NCBI GenBank assembly: GCA_015501585.1
Contig: JADNRY010000022.1
Location: 186,001-250,000 of the forward strand
Source of the DNA: Rhodocollybia butyracea
Lineage: Eukaryota > Basidiomycota > Agaricomycetes > Agaricales > Omphalotaceae
DNA: 64,000 nucleotides
Reading direction: 5' to 3'
Below the pieces are notes generated by a model that saw only the letters and a list, made by a program, of their open reading frames with translations, was not told where the DNA came from and did not search any database. The position numbers were made by a program, and so were the translations under genes. How positions within the stretch are numbered: position 1 is the first letter of the stretch; each line of letters starts with the position of its first letter. Below are positions 21,736 through 34,792 of the stretch, one piece after another.

Positions 21736-22250
21736 AGGATATATAACGAGAGCTCCTGGGAGCTGGAGTCCCGTTTATGTACTGAGATAAACGAGATAGT
21801 TGATAGTTGCAGTACTGAAGACCTCTCTCTTTTGCCTAGTTCAACCGATCAACGAGGCTGAAAGCGTCAAGCGTACTAGCGTCGCGGAACGCAACCTAGT
21901 CCATGAGGCTCGCCAGAACGAAATCGCGAACAAGACAAAGGAACGGGGACGAGAACATCGCGGGGAGATTTTGAATCGAACGAGAGAACGCTGGAGGAGA
22001 AACTTGACTCCATACTCTCGAAGGAACGGATATATAAGAGAAGAGCTGATTGCACAACGGAGTGTTGGGATATGTTGGTCTGTTGAACTTGAAAAGGTCG
22101 GAATTTGAGGGAGCCCAAAGACAATGTCGAAGGGAAGGTGTGGAGTGCTGAAGATGCAGGATGAGAAAGAGGGAGGTTAAAAAGGCTCTACTTGCGATCC
22201 AAGAAGAAAATGGGAGGCGGAGAGCACATCGAAAAGTTCAAAGGGCTCGG
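21736..22250 (+). pseudogene. Decayed partial copy of the LYR-motif gene
   Basis: The sequence matches the 3' third of the gene at 17705-19080: the stretch around GAGAGCTCCTGG and GCTGGAGTCCCGTTT, then VQPINEAESVKR, EIANKTKERGREHRGE and NRTRERWRRNLTP. Compared with the parent it has internal deletions (the RPFPESLLNL segment is missing) and frameshifts that end the frame early after VELEKVGI. There is no upstream exon set, so it cannot make an LYR protein. Confidence 0.85.
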
Positions 22251-22258
22251 GATCGTGT

Positions 22259-22351
22259 GCATTAATGGGGTAGTGGTAACCTGGGTCGTTGCCACGTGGA
22301 CGTGTGAACACATTGCTCGACCCGCCGGGGGTTCGATTCCCTCTTAATGCA
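22259..22351 (+). tRNA. tRNA-Gly(GCC) with 22-nt intron
   Basis: Cloverleaf read directly: acceptor GCATTAA paired with TTAATGC plus discriminator A; D-arm GGGT/ACCT; anticodon stem GGTCG/CGACC with loop TTGCCA-T, anticodon GCC; T-arm GGGGG/CCCTC around TTCGATT. The intron (22295-22316) lies after position 37, the canonical site. The mature length is 71 nt. It is the only intact plus-strand copy of the family seen here. Confidence 0.93.
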
Positions 22352-22690
22352 TCGGTGGTTATCCCTTCATTTTTTCTTGGGTTGGGGCTATGTGATTTGT
22401 CTATCGATAGCATACACTCTCCATCTTTGCCACAATTTCCCCATATTCCCTAAAGGGAGCGAGCCAGAAGAGAGGAGTGCCAAGGAGGGGGAGGTGAAAT
22501 TTAATGTACGAGAGGAATAAATAAATGATTCTGTGAAGGGCATTGGATGAGTCTGGGTTCCGGGGAGTTAACGTTTATTCTCCTCAAAGTTGGCCAATTG
22601 CGCGTCGATGGGAGATGAGATAAATATCGATATTATTATGTAGTACTTGAGTAACTTGCGGAAAATAGCGCCGGCCTAATATTTTTCTCT
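22352..22690. other. Intergenic region
   Basis: 339 bp between the tRNA and ATP11. No gene seen; the ATP11 promoter should be in its right half. Confidence 0.4.
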
Positions 22691-23862
22691 ATGCACCATA
22701 TTCGGAGGGCGTGTCGGGCAACTCTTCCTCGAACGGTTTTGACCCGTAGGGCCCTTCATGTTAATACAAACAACTTGGAATCCAAATATGCTGAAAAACT
22801 GCGCCAACGAGCAGAGGAGTGAGGTGTTCAATTGTATGTGCCAAAGTTCCTGTTTGCTAATGCGCACATGAAATTTTCCTTCTCTTGCTCTGCGTAGGCA
22901 AGGAGTCAGTGTATCTCAGCTAGTGGAAAATGTAAAGGAAGCAGAGAGGAAACGATTGCGTGAACTCAACGCCGAGGCTGTTCGTGCAAAACAGGCCGCC
23001 GAGGCAAAGATAAATGCCAGTCCTAAATCTACAGGCCCAGAAATAAATAAAGGTCCAGAAATACCTCGCAAGGACAGCTCGCCAATAAAGGTGAGCTTTG
23101 GGACTACTTCGGCCAACTCTACTTGCTTATAACGGACTTTAGCCACTCGGTTCTATCCTTAATCTTCCTCGGGTCGTCTCAGTCAATGCAGATGCGGTTT
23201 CAGCTCTTTGGACTGCTTACCATGCTTCGAGGTCAGAAGGCACCGGACGAGGCTATCTATGCGCCTCAATTCCTTTAGAGGCATACGAGAAGATGACCGC
23301 TGTAGCCGCCAAGTACTCCTCCTTTGTCCTTCCTGTACCGCGACCCAATCCAGCTGCCGACCCAGGGACACCGGAAGCAGCGGAAACTCCATACGAGTTC
23401 CACTTTATGCAGTGGGGATTCCACGAAGTTCCACCTATTCCTTCTGCTGCCGACCCAGACCCGTTTGTTCCTTCTACGCATACCCCCTCAGTCTCCGATG
23501 GCTCAACCAACCCACCCACTTCCACCATCTTGTTCACACCTCTACAAGAGTACAAAATGCGCAACTCTTACGCTACTCCATATCTCGTCTTAACCCACTA
23601 CACTGATCTCGCTCGTACGCATGGCATTGTATTGCTACGAGGAGAAATCACTCCCGGGCCAGGCAACGATGGGCGGTATCTGCTATCGCAAGAAGACGCA
23701 CAGATTCTAACATTGGGTGTGCAGAAATTCTACCTGTGGTCAGACAGCAAAGACCCAGCACGGGATAATGAATCGACGGGAGAATCTTTTCTGAAGACTT
23801 TCCACGAGAACCCCCAAAACTTTGACTGGCAGGAGATGTTAAAATACAGCACGCAGTTGTAA
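22691..23862 (+). CDS. ATP11: Mitochondrial F1-ATPase assembly chaperone ATP11
   Basis: Three exons (22691-22818, 22898-23090, 23143-23862) with compatible phases. The N-terminus MHHIRRACRATLPRTVLTRR is a typical positively charged mitochondrial targeting sequence. Then come KYAEKLRQRAEEQGVSVSQL, a charged helix (KEAERKRLRELNAEAVRAKQ) and a Pro-rich linker (GPEIPRKDSSPIKPLGSIL). The globular ATP11 domain follows from about residue 110, with TPLQEYKMRNSYATPYLVLT, THGIVLLRGEI and QKFYL near the end. ATP11 holds free F1 beta subunits in the matrix and so guides assembly of the alpha3beta3 hexamer. The stop at 23860-23862 faces the kinesin's stop only 66 bp away. The start is chosen because it opens the targeting sequence. 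Confidence 0.92.
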
Positions 23863-23928
23863 TAATATCTACAAATACAGATTAGGTCGAGAGATCTAAA
23901 CGATACATAACGTGTCCGATGGCTCTAC

Positions 23929-26900
23929 TCATGTTAACAGACGGCGGACGACTTTTCCACTCTTCTGCTTGTCCATCTCGCGAGACATCAGCTCAATCTG
24001 CTCCTCCCGGACAACGGGGGTTGAACTAACCAGTCTAGAAATCCTTTCAGCGTTCATTCACTCTTGGAACAAAATAGAATACTCACTTTTTGACCTTTCG
24101 AGGCCCACTTCCAGTGGCTCTTCTGGGAGGAATGATCATTGAATCATCATCGGCTAAATCATCGTCGATGTCTATATTCTTGATCCCTTGCTCGAGGGCA
24201 GAGACCCGGTATATATCCTTGTTAGTCAACTTTGGTTTGGAAACCTTTGGGCGCGAGGGTGAAGGACTAGATAAGCGCGGAGTCGATTTCGGTTTCGCTC
24301 GAGGTGTAGGTGCGGCAGGAAGCCAAGGCTCATCGTCTGACTCCGACTCGCTTGCTGGAGCGCTAGCCTGGTCTTTGTACTCACCCTCCTCCGTCTCATC
24401 TCCAGTCTCCGTACCCGTCATTTCCGCATCTTCCGAGTCGGAAGGCAACAGAACTCCATCAGGTATGAACGGCCGCGATTCACGTATTTCGTTCGGTCTT
24501 TTTGCCGGAGACGATTTCGTAAGTTTTTGATTCTTTTCCTCGCCAAAGTCGAATTCTTCCCCGGAGGAACTTTGTTCTGATTCGTCTTCCTCCTCATCTT
24601 GTATCTACGCAAGTGCAAGAAATAATAGATTTAGCCACATTTATATTCACCAGCCCGAACCGCTTTCTTCACGTACAAGACTCAGTTCCACGTCGTCTTC
24701 TTCTTCCTCTTCGCTCGACTCCTTGCCAGAGCGTTGAAGCTGACGTTTCTTGATAGGACTACCATAGTGTCCCACGCGCTGAAGCATATCTAATTTGGCG
24801 TCGGTCTTGGCTTCGTGCTGTTCGATCTAGGCAACAAGAATGAGAAGACACTCTGTAAACATGGAACCTGAACCAACCTCTCTCGCCAAACGGCGGGTGT
24901 ACATATCCTCCATGTCCGCCATCCGAGACTCCATCTCTCTCATCACTTCGTCGCGTACTTCGGCCTCCACGAACGCACATCTCATTTCCGACTCATAAAG
25001 CTACATTCGCTATAAGCCTTCGTTGCGATAAAGATAACAGTGATAGTTACCTGTAGACGAAGGTATTCAATCTCATCGAACAAGGCATCCACAAGAGGGT
25101 TAATGGGCACATCGTCGTCTTCCTCTTCCTCGCCGATATCTTCTTCCTCTTCGGGCACTGCAAGATTTACTCGGCTAATGAATAAGTTGGAAGATCACGC
25201 AGAACTCACCTTCAAGAACCTCCAGTGTCGCTTCGCTAGCTTTCCTTCCGTTCTTGTTACCATCGATCGAAATGGTGACCTTGCGGCTAAACGGCTTTGG
25301 TGCTATATCCGGATCGCTAAGAGTCATAGGTCCAAGCTGTTTGATTATCTTGCCAGTGGTCTTACCAGGTCCAGGCATGGGGGCCCGTTGAATAGGCGCA
25401 GGAGTCGGATTAACATATACCTCTCGAGCAAGGGCAGCGAATTTCATGACATGCGAGTTTTCATCGTAGCCTGTATCGTAAGGGTTAACATTGACGATCA
25501 TGACCTATGAAACGCATGAGCTCAGGTTCAGCTCGAGTGACAACACTCACGACTCGGCCGTCTCCAGCAAAGTAATCCATCAGTATTTCTGTAAGTCTGC
25601 TGTGCCGGAAGGGAACAATGGTCAAGGTTTGTTTGACGTCTCGTGTATCCATTCGACCAGCCTTGCCTTCTCCCTCCTGTGAGAGACTAACGGCGATTTT
25701 GCGCTGGTTGGAGCGCAGAATTTGAAGGCACTGGCCTAGAACCATGAGTGAGTTGTTGATGTTCCCTGCCTCCTTGAGTCGATCGCCAGTGGTATGGGTG
25801 TGCTTGGTACGCTCTGAGCCTGCAAGATCCACCAGCGTTAGACGCGATATCTGAATAGCAGTAGGATCCTGGAAAATTTATATAAGTGAGGCAGAACGGC
25901 ACAGAGTAAAAAGAAACTTGCATTCTTTTCGCCTCGGTGGCATCTCATGATTTTCAGAATCACCATGCCATGACTTCGACTGCTTTCCTTGTTTGCAAGC
26001 GTACCAAAGACGCGGCGGTGAAGCTGGCCGAGCCTGACCAGTTCTTTTGCTTGAGCAGCGGTCTCGACACGAAACTGACGCAGACCAGAAATGTACTTGC
26101 TGCCTACCTCGGACTCTGAGTTGTCAGAAGACGGGGAAGATTTTACCGGCAGAGCGGTACGGGTGAATACCATGTTGGTTGCAGTTCCCGATCTGGGTAT
26201 AACAGAAGGCTTTACACGGGGCGATTCGTTGCGTACAGAGTCGAGTAGATCGTACACCTTTTCGTTATACACTTCAGCGTAAGAAAGCCATATGGTATAT
26301 TCGTAGTTGCGATCGAGCTTCAAGGTAGTCGTATCGACGTCCAGGTCTATGGAAGAGGCCGGGTTATTCATCTGAGACCCCAGAACTTGGGCCACAGCTG
26401 GTTCTGGAACAGTGGAGGGAGGTTTGAGATCGGATGCATCAGCCAGCTCGACACCGTACAGCCTGACGGGACGATACTGCAGGCGAAAATCAGAGATTCG
26501 ACCTTATCAAGCGCGATTAGATTACATACCTTTCCATTACCATGTAGTCCTTCGATGCTGTTGAAGATGACGTCCAGAGACCTGGGCAGTATACCTGCAC
26601 TTCCTGCACTTGAACCACCTTGGACAGTGTAAGTCTTGCCACTATTGGTGACCCCATAAGTGAAAAGTAGTGCATTTTGTCCCTCGAGAGCATCGCGAAC
26701 AAGAGGAAGAGTGGTCTTTAAGAAGAAATCGCCTTGCTTTGTGTTTGGAGGGAAAACATGGGAGAAGGTGTAGGTGGAAGACGGAGATACTGTAGATGAA
26801 CGAAATCTGGATGAAGGATTTTGGTGATCCTGAGGATCTGACATTCTGACTGCGGTGTCCGTGAGTTGTGTGAGATAGGGTGAGGCTTCGTCATCTTCAT

Positions 26901-27281
26901 TGGCATTGGGCCTAATGCGAAGATATGCCTAGACATATATGTGTTAAAGTCGGGCTTGAAAATGGATGTGAAATGCACCATTATCGGCTCCCGCTCAGCA
27001 TCTGTTGCATTCCCTTTGCCATTTCGGCGAGCAGGTGTAGATTTAGACGGCTGTTTACTGGGAAGAGCAGTATCGTCTGTATTTTCGCAGTTAATCAGTG
27101 GTTTCCTGCCTGCAGCTTTTTTCGGCGGCGGTGGCACAGGCAAAGAAGGCGGAGTTGGGACTTTTGTTGCTGTCGTTGTAGCTTTTGCCCTGGTAGCGCG
27201 CGTAGTTGGTGCTGGAGGAGTATTTGCAGTGGTTTTGGTTCGTGCGGAGCTTCTTGTAGCCATCTTGGGCTTTTCAGACAT
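23929..27281 (-). CDS. Kinesin-6-like motor protein
   Basis: Multi-exon gene from the ATG at 27281 (MSEKPKMATRSSARTKTT). A basic, Pro/Thr-rich N-terminal extension of about 110 residues precedes the motor. Motor motifs in order: FSHVFPPNTKQGDFF; P-loop YGVTNSGKTYTVQGG; AGILPRSLDVIFNSIEG; a long insertion with RLYGVELADASDL; WLSYAEVYNEKVYDLLDS; switch I NKESSRSHGMVI; switch II LTLVDLAGSERTKHT; NNSLMVLGQCL; PFRHSRLTEIL. The GVTNSGKT loop, the AGILPRSLDVIFNSI segment and the long insertion point to kinesin-6 (KIF20/KIF23, fission yeast Klp9), plus-end motors of the anaphase spindle midzone. A coiled-coil, acidic and SP-rich tail follows. The last exon is reached through a GTGAGT donor at about 24086 and ends REMDKQKSGKVVRRLLT with TGA at 23929-23931. 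Confidence 0.9.
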
Positions 27282-27551
27282 GTCACTGTTACGATGAGAG
27301 GCGACAAAGTAAAAGGCGCCTCACACTGCACAGTGCACATGTTTCACGCGTTGAACACACGGGACCGTGGGCCGTTTCTTCCGGCTCCGGCGGCGTTTTA
27401 CGGCGCAGCAGTAACACCGAAGTACTTTACAATCTATAGGCTCAGCCGCCTCAGTATACTTAATACATTGTCCGCATGCTACCTGACAGACCGAGATATA
27501 AAAGGGCTTGGGAGAGTGTAAGAAATTCCCATTCTCCCTTTGGCTGTAGCC

Positions 27552-30500
27552 ATGAATCTGAACAGGTACCGCGCTCAATTTAGCTGAGAAACTCGACGGG
27601 ATTCTGACCTCCACAGTCCTTGGCTGAACAGTTTGACCATTCCAGCTTATGCGTGCTGTGTTTCAGCCGCTGTCATCCTTCTGCAGTCTCTTATCCATGC
27701 GGTCACCCATAAACGCTCAGCTTCTTTGCCCGCAAACCTGGAGCATACACGCGTCATTTTCGCGTTCAACGTCCTCAAAGTTATCGGATGTATTTTTCTA
27801 GGTGTTCTTTCGCTTTTGACAGACTGGCCTCCGAAATCGTGGAATATCCAAACGAGTGTTTCGTTAGCATTCGTGAGTAAATGATCCTACTCTCCGTTTG
27901 TGCCATTTATTAACCGATGTTCCAGCTGTATACAATCATCCTTGGTCTCTTCTGCTGCTATACGAGTAGTATAATATATCACCTGAACGTGACTCTGTTG
28001 ATAATCTTCGGTGTTTACGCCTATCGCGATGTGTACCCTTTGTGTACCTACTCCAGCGTTGTACAGGATGGTTCCGAAGGATGGATTTTGTGGACGAAGA
28101 TCGGTGTATTGTTTGCAGTGGCAGCTCTTATTCCGTTACTCATTCCTCGAGTATACGTTCCCTTGAATGCAGCAGTGAGTGGGGTTCATTTTTACGTAGA
28201 TACATGAGAATGATTGTCTACAGGATGAGGAGAAACCTTTGAATCCAGAGCAAACCGCGTCCTGGGCCTCTCTCTTATCTTACTCCTTCCTCGACCGCTT
28301 CGTTGTTTTCGCGTACCGCTCTTCTCGAATCAGCGAAGATCAATTGCCCCCTCTTGCGGAATACGACGATGCCCGAAATCTCAAGGCCAGAGGTTTTACT
28401 GTATGCTCATTTCGTTTATTGTATAAGGATATCACTGTCCCTCATTTTAATCTGCTATCTAGCGCCTGGACCCTTCTTTCGGGGCCCCCAAGCGCCATAT
28501 ATTCTTTGGCCTCATGCGCATCTTCAGCTTTGAATACATTATCCTCATCTTGATGAGTCTTCTGAACATCACTGCTGAATTCGCATCACCAGTAGGTATC
28601 AACAGGTTGCTCAAGTCAGTGCAAAAGTATCATAGTCTAATGCTCATTCTCATCATGCTTCAACCTTTACAGCTACATCGAAACTGGTGGCCAGGATGCC
28701 GTGGTTCCGCTATGGTTTTGGATTTCGTGGCTATTCTTTTCACCTGTCATCCAATCGCTTGCAAAAGAGTACTATCAGTTCATAGCTGTGAGCCCATTCA
28801 TGTTTCGAATCGGATTCATCGTAAACTAGTTCAACACATCTCACTAGAACCGGATGCAAGTGCAAGCAGAAGCACTCCTGACTGAGCTCATATTCGAACA
28901 CTCACTCCGCATTCGACCAGTAAATGATACGCATCGCGCTGCAGAAGACGAGGGCAAAGAGGACCCAGATAGAAATATAGTTGGAAGACTTAACAACTTG
29001 GTTACCACAGATCTCGCCAACGTCATGGCAGCGAAGGACTTTTTCGAGTTGTTCGTTCAAACTCCTGTTCAAATTGTTCTTTGCGTGTTTTTCTTGTATA
29101 TCGTGCTAGGCTGGAGGTGAGACAGTATTATATGACCTTTCCTTGATTGACTCGTTTTAGTGCATTCGTGGGTCTCGCGATCATTCTGGTATCCATCCCA
29201 ATACCTGGTTTTGTTGGAAAGCGGATGCATGGAGTACAAACGGATCTCCTTCAACGAACCGACTCCCGTGTTTCGCAGGTTGTAGAATGTAAGCACTCTT
29301 CAATTCGTACCAGATGCTGACTTTGATCCATTACATGCTGTGAACTTGATTCGGATGATAAAGCTGTTTGGTTGGCAAAAGCAAATAGGCGAGAAGATTC
29401 ATCAAAAGAGAGAAGAAGAGTTAAAGTGGATATGGAAGCGTGAATTCCTTGGTCTTTCGAACAAAATCGTCAAGTGCGCCTGGAATTGTTCTCCATCTTG
29501 AGTCAAACTGATAAGGAGCTTAAGCTTTCTCTTGCCGATTCTAACCTTGCTTGGCACATACTGCACCTAGTAAGTACAGAGCACTGTGGACATATCTGGC
29601 TAAAACTTACTTGCCTTATAGTGTAAATGCTGGTCATAATTTCCATTATCAAAACTCATTTGTCCCTTTAGACAATAATAATGAAGGGAGAGCTCAGTGC
29701 TTCGAAAGTCTTTTCGACTATGACGGTGATCACCATGTTCAGGTAGGCTCCCTTTGGATCGGTTCCATCATGCTTCTTACGAGTTGCATATTAGGACACA
29801 GCTGTACATCATCTCTGCGACTATCACTTCGACGATCACAGGTAAAGTGTCGCTGGATCGTATCGATGATTTCCTTCAAAACGTAGGACATCCGACACCT
29901 ATGGAATTCTTGAATTGAATTTACGTATCACAGACGGAACTTCTCGACAAATACTCAGAAAATGTCCCAGCCTCTTTACTTGCTACTGCTCACTCTGGCG
30001 TGATTGGATTCAACAATGCGACCTTTTCCTGGTCTGGAAAAGCAACGCCTTCCGACAGAAACTTTGTGCTCCAGATCGGCCCTGAACTGACTTTCAAACA
30101 TGGCAGTTTCAACATTATTGTGGGACCTACAGGTGCTGGTAAAACGAGTTTATTGATGGCCTTGCTCGGTAAGTTTACCACGTTGAATTTAAGAGCGACT
30201 GGGTTCATCAGTCACTGCTCCAGGTGAAATGCACTTTATTCCTCGAGGCTCTGATTCATGGTTCAATCTCCCACGGAAAGAAGGAGTAGCGTACGCGGCA
30301 CAAGAGTCATGGTTGCAGAACGACACAATCAAGGTATTTTTCCTTCAGCCCATTTGAGAAATGGTGATATAAACCCAATCACAGGCCAACGTCTTGTTTG
30401 GCAGTCCGTTCAACGCCGAGCGGTACCACAAGGTACTCTACCAGTGTGGCCTTGAACATGACATCAGTTTGTTCGAAGACGGGGATCTCACCTTAATCGG

Positions 30501-33500
30501 TGAAAAGGGTTCCACTATGTCAGGAGGGCAGAAGGCTCGGTTGACACTGGCGAGAGCGGTTTATGCTTCTTCAGAGATCTTGCTCCTGGACGACGTCCTT
30601 GCTGCGCTAGAGTGAGTTTCCGAATTCCAATATCTTACATTGTTCAACTATGATTTCTAGTGTTCATACAGCGAAATGGATAGTAAACAAATGCTTTACT
30701 GGAGATCTTGTCAAGGGTAGGACGGTGCTCTTAGTGGTAGGTAGCAATATCTTTATGGTCTCTGTTGATCTTAACGAGCTCATGTTGATAGACTCATAAC
30801 GTTGCTTTAGTCAGTCCTGTTGCCGACTTTGTGGTATCAGTAGGATTAGACGGGCGGGCTATCGGAGAAAGCTCCATCAAGAAAGCCATTGCGAACGACT
30901 CCTTTTTATTGGCCGAGTTTGAAAAGGACGAAGGAGCCATTCGGAAATACGCTGAAGAAGTTGACACTGTTACTGCCCCGGGAGAGAATGTACCTGCAGG
31001 GAGACTGGTTGTCGAGGAAGAAAAGGAAGAGGGGCATGTAAATTGGAGTTCTAGTGCGTAATCGTGCTCTTTTAAACCCACTAATTCTAACACCAGTGTC
31101 GACCTAGTTAAAATATACTTTGACGGGTTAGCCGGCAACCATCGATTCTTCTTCTATTCATGTTTCTTCTTGACCATGATGTTTTCCAACGTGTCTATCG
31201 TTGGTCAAACGGGCTATCTCGGCTACTGGGCTTCTAAGTACGACGACCACCCAGCCTCTGAAGTTCCGGTGTACTAGTAGGTCTCGAGCTGATTCCAAGC
31301 TGTACCCTCCTCATTCGCGCCCATAGCTATGTCAGCGTTTTTGGTATATGCTACGTTCTTTCTTGTCCTTCTCTTTCCCTCACTGCATCTGTTCTTAGCC
31401 ATGATTGTATTCTCTTCGATTTTCTGGCACCTTATCTGTCAAATCGTCTTCATCAAAGGCGCACTGCGTGCCTCAAAAACCATTCATCGTCAACTGATGG
31501 ATGCTATACTTGGGACGACCTTGAGGTTCGGATGATTGACTTTAGCTATATGGCCCCTCAAACGCTCTGCGCAGATGGATAGATATTACACCCACTTCTC
31601 GCGTCATTACAAGGGCTACACAAGACATGGGAGTTGGTGGGTCAAACTATTTTACCTTTGACTATGCTCTAAAAATTCTTTCCAGTCGATGGTCCTCTTC
31701 GAGAAGAGCTATTCCTACTATGGAACGTAATTTCCTTTCTGCTAATTCAATTCGCTGTCGTGGTTGTTATCAGCCCAATATTCTTCATTCCGGGACTATT
31801 ACTTGTCGTGGCCGGGTCATGCCTGAGTCAAGTCTACATGGGAGCTCAGTTATCGGTCAAGAGAGAAATGTCTAACGCTCGTGCACCCGTTCTCGCTCAG
31901 TTGGTTGATTCTCCTATTCGCCTAGTGATAACTTGTTAACGTATGACCATTAGCTTCAGTGCATCTGTAGCAGGTTTAGGTGAGTATTGCATACCCGCCA
32001 TCATTGTCCTATCTCTCACAACTTTCAAGCTTCTATTCGCGCATACGGAGCTCAAAATGCATTCGTAAACGGTTCACTTACTCGTATCAACTCTTATTCG
32101 AGAGCATCTCGCGCTTTCTACAACCTTAGTCGATGGATCTCATTGCGATTGGATGTACTCAGTGCTTGTTTTGCTACAGCATTGGCAGTGTATCTAGTCT
32201 ATGTTCAAAGTCTGAACGCGGCTACTTCGGGCTTTTCTCTGAGCACTGGTGTCGGTTTCAGCGCATTAACCTTATATCTGGTGCAAGTTCTTAATGCATT
32301 CGAGGTTCAAAGTAAGACAAATTCTATCACGTCGGAGCTCGCTGATCAACTGTAACTCCCTAGGCAACAGGTAGGCTTCATGTAGGCATTGAATATTGTC
32401 ATTCACTTGCATCCGATAGTATCGAGCGTATTCGCCAGTATATCACAATCGAGCAGGAATCCAAACCCAATAAGCCTCGCAAGCCCCCTGCGTATTGGCC
32501 CACAAGCGGAGCCCTTCAAGTTGAACATCTCTCGGCAAGATACTCTTCAGATGGCCCATATGTCCTCCACGATATATCTTTCACTGTGAAATCTGGAGAG
32601 CGGATCGGTATTGTAGGCCGAACTGGATCGGGCAAAGTGAGTAAGTGCTTTCTGGGCATTTCGATATCGCTGACGACTTTAACTTTGGCAGAGTTCCCTG
32701 ACTTTAGCGCTGCTTCGCGGCATCCAAACTAACGGTGAGGTCTTCTACGATGGCATTCCTACTTCAGACCTGGAGGTAGAGACACTGAGGTCAAATATAA
32801 CTTTCATTCCACAAATCGTGCGTGATTTAATCCATTGTTTATTTGTTAATGACTGGGTTTGTGCACTGTTCAGCCTGAGCTCCTCAGCGGTTCCTTGAGA
32901 TACAATCTGGATCCTTTCGGTCAATTCGAAGATGCAAGACTCAATGATGCTATACGGGCTTCTGGGCTGTACTCCCTTCAACCAGAGGCTGATGAGAATC
33001 GGTTAACGCTGGACACCACAATTGCTAGTGGAGGTAGCAACGTTTCAGTGGGACAGAGGCAAATGTTGGCAATCGCGAGAGCAATTATTCGTGGTAGCAA
33101 GTTGCTTATCTTGGACGAAGGTACATTTCCCTTTCTGGATACCAACTGAAACTAAATACTGACTTATGTATAGCTACATCTGCTATCGGTCAGTCTATCT
33201 CTATCATGCAAACCGTTAGCTTACTAGAAATAGATCACCAAACCGACAAAGTGATTCAAACTTCACTTCGTAGTGGGTTAGCTGAAGATGTGACCTTGAT
33301 TGCTGTGGCGCACCGTCTACAAACGATTCTAGATGCGGATAGGATTGTGAGTGCTTGTAGTCTATCTCCGGCAATCGCTTACTGTTGTATTCGCTGTCCA
33401 CTAGATGGTTCTCGATGATGGATGTATCGTAAGTCCCAGTAAACACTTACTTCACAGTATGCGTCTAAATATCTGTTTGCAGGCTGAATTCGATGCTCCA

Positions 33501-33596
33501 AAAGCGTTGCTGGAGAAAGAAGGTGGATTATTTCGTCAATTGGTGGATCAATCCGAGGATAAGGAAGCGCTTTATAAGATCGCTTTCTCACAATAA
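27552..33596 (+). CDS. ABCC-type (MRP-like) full ABC transporter
   Basis: About 6 kb of many short exons encode a full transporter. The start ATG at 27552 gives MNLN joined to [15 protein letters not shown], with an N-terminal group of helices before the first ABC membrane domain. NBD1 has Walker [12 protein letters not shown], signature [16 protein letters not shown] and Walker [13 protein letters not shown], where the usual catalytic Glu is Asp. NBD2 has Walker [17 protein letters not shown]-loop [20 protein letters not shown], signature [15 protein letters not shown], and Walker B LLILDE joined by a splice to ATSAI. The H-loop is VAHRLQTI. The Asp/Glu asymmetry between the two sites is typical of the ABCC (MRP/YCF1) subfamily, which exports glutathione conjugates, drugs or secondary metabolites at the plasma membrane or vacuole. 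The frame ends IAFSQ with TAA at 33594-33596. No lesion was seen, though not every junction was resolved. Confidence 0.9.
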
Positions 33597-33858
33597 AGCG
33601 CTCAGTGGCCGACGCACCAAGTTCAACAGAAATTTACACATATTAGTATTTCTCAGTCAGTCGAATGATAAGCTACTCCAAGGGTTTTTGATAATTCTGG
33701 AGAAAAGGGCGCAAGCAGAATCGATATTATCGTAGGCAAGATGTCGATAGTAGAGATAGCAAAGCAAAGCAAAGCCTCCGATGATTGAAGTTTCCTTCAT
33801 GTTACCGTGCATATAATTTCGAAGTGGAATAATAGTCAAGGTAAAATACTTGTTAGGT

Positions 33859-34713
33859 TTAGCAACACAGCCCTTGACTATGACATTTCTCTAGTTCCCT
33901 TTTGGTTGTCCCATTCAGATTGCAATCTTGGATATCCAAGCACTCCAGATTATCCAATCCAGATGATTGAGACTGCGAGGTAGGCCACCAGCGCGACTGT
34001 ATAAAGTCAACAAAATGACTACACCCCGCATCCCTGGAATCCCTGAGAGATGTCCCAACAAAGACTTTTAAATGTGGCAAGATCGGTAGATGTCCATCAT
34101 AACAAAGGGATTTCATTAGGCCAGCTGTGTTTGTATCACCCTCTGGCAGGGCATGGATGTATAGCTCTTCAATTGTGATGACAGAAGACAGAAATTGCAC
34201 GAAGTCATCAAGCCTAATTGCTTTGTTATGATGTTCTTCCAACATCCAAGTCAAACTGAAGGACACAAGTGGAAAGCGCGACTTCTTCTGAAGCTCAAGC
34301 AGAGCCGGACCAACTTTCGCCCCCTGTTCGCTGTTTTCTTTGACCACGAAGGTTCCCAAGGAAAGTTTCTGAAGCAAAGGAAGATGGATCGATCCGAGAA
34401 GATCACCGATGGCATTGATCGATCCTTTTAGCGAGAAGTCTACCAACCTTGGGAAAGAAACTGAAGGTAGAGCACAGGGCTCAAACCAGCCAATTCTGGT
34501 TAACTGCAAGCAAGTAAGATGCCGGAGTTTATCAAGCATTAGAAAGTCCTGTATAAAATAGGCCGCAAAGCCGAGAAAAAAAAAGAAAAAAAAAAAAAAA
34601 AAAAAAAAAAAAGAATAGCCGATATTTTATTTAATATTTTTTTTTTTATTTTTTTTGTTTTTTTTTTTTTTTTTTTTTTTTTTTTGCAGCTAGCGAGTAG
34701 TTAGGTCAGGAGC

Positions 34714-34792
<79 letters not shown>

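Noticed and set aside
26925..27521. 198-codon plus-strand frame
   Set aside because: Lies antisense to the basic N-terminal exon of the kinesin gene and its upstream region, and shows no domain.
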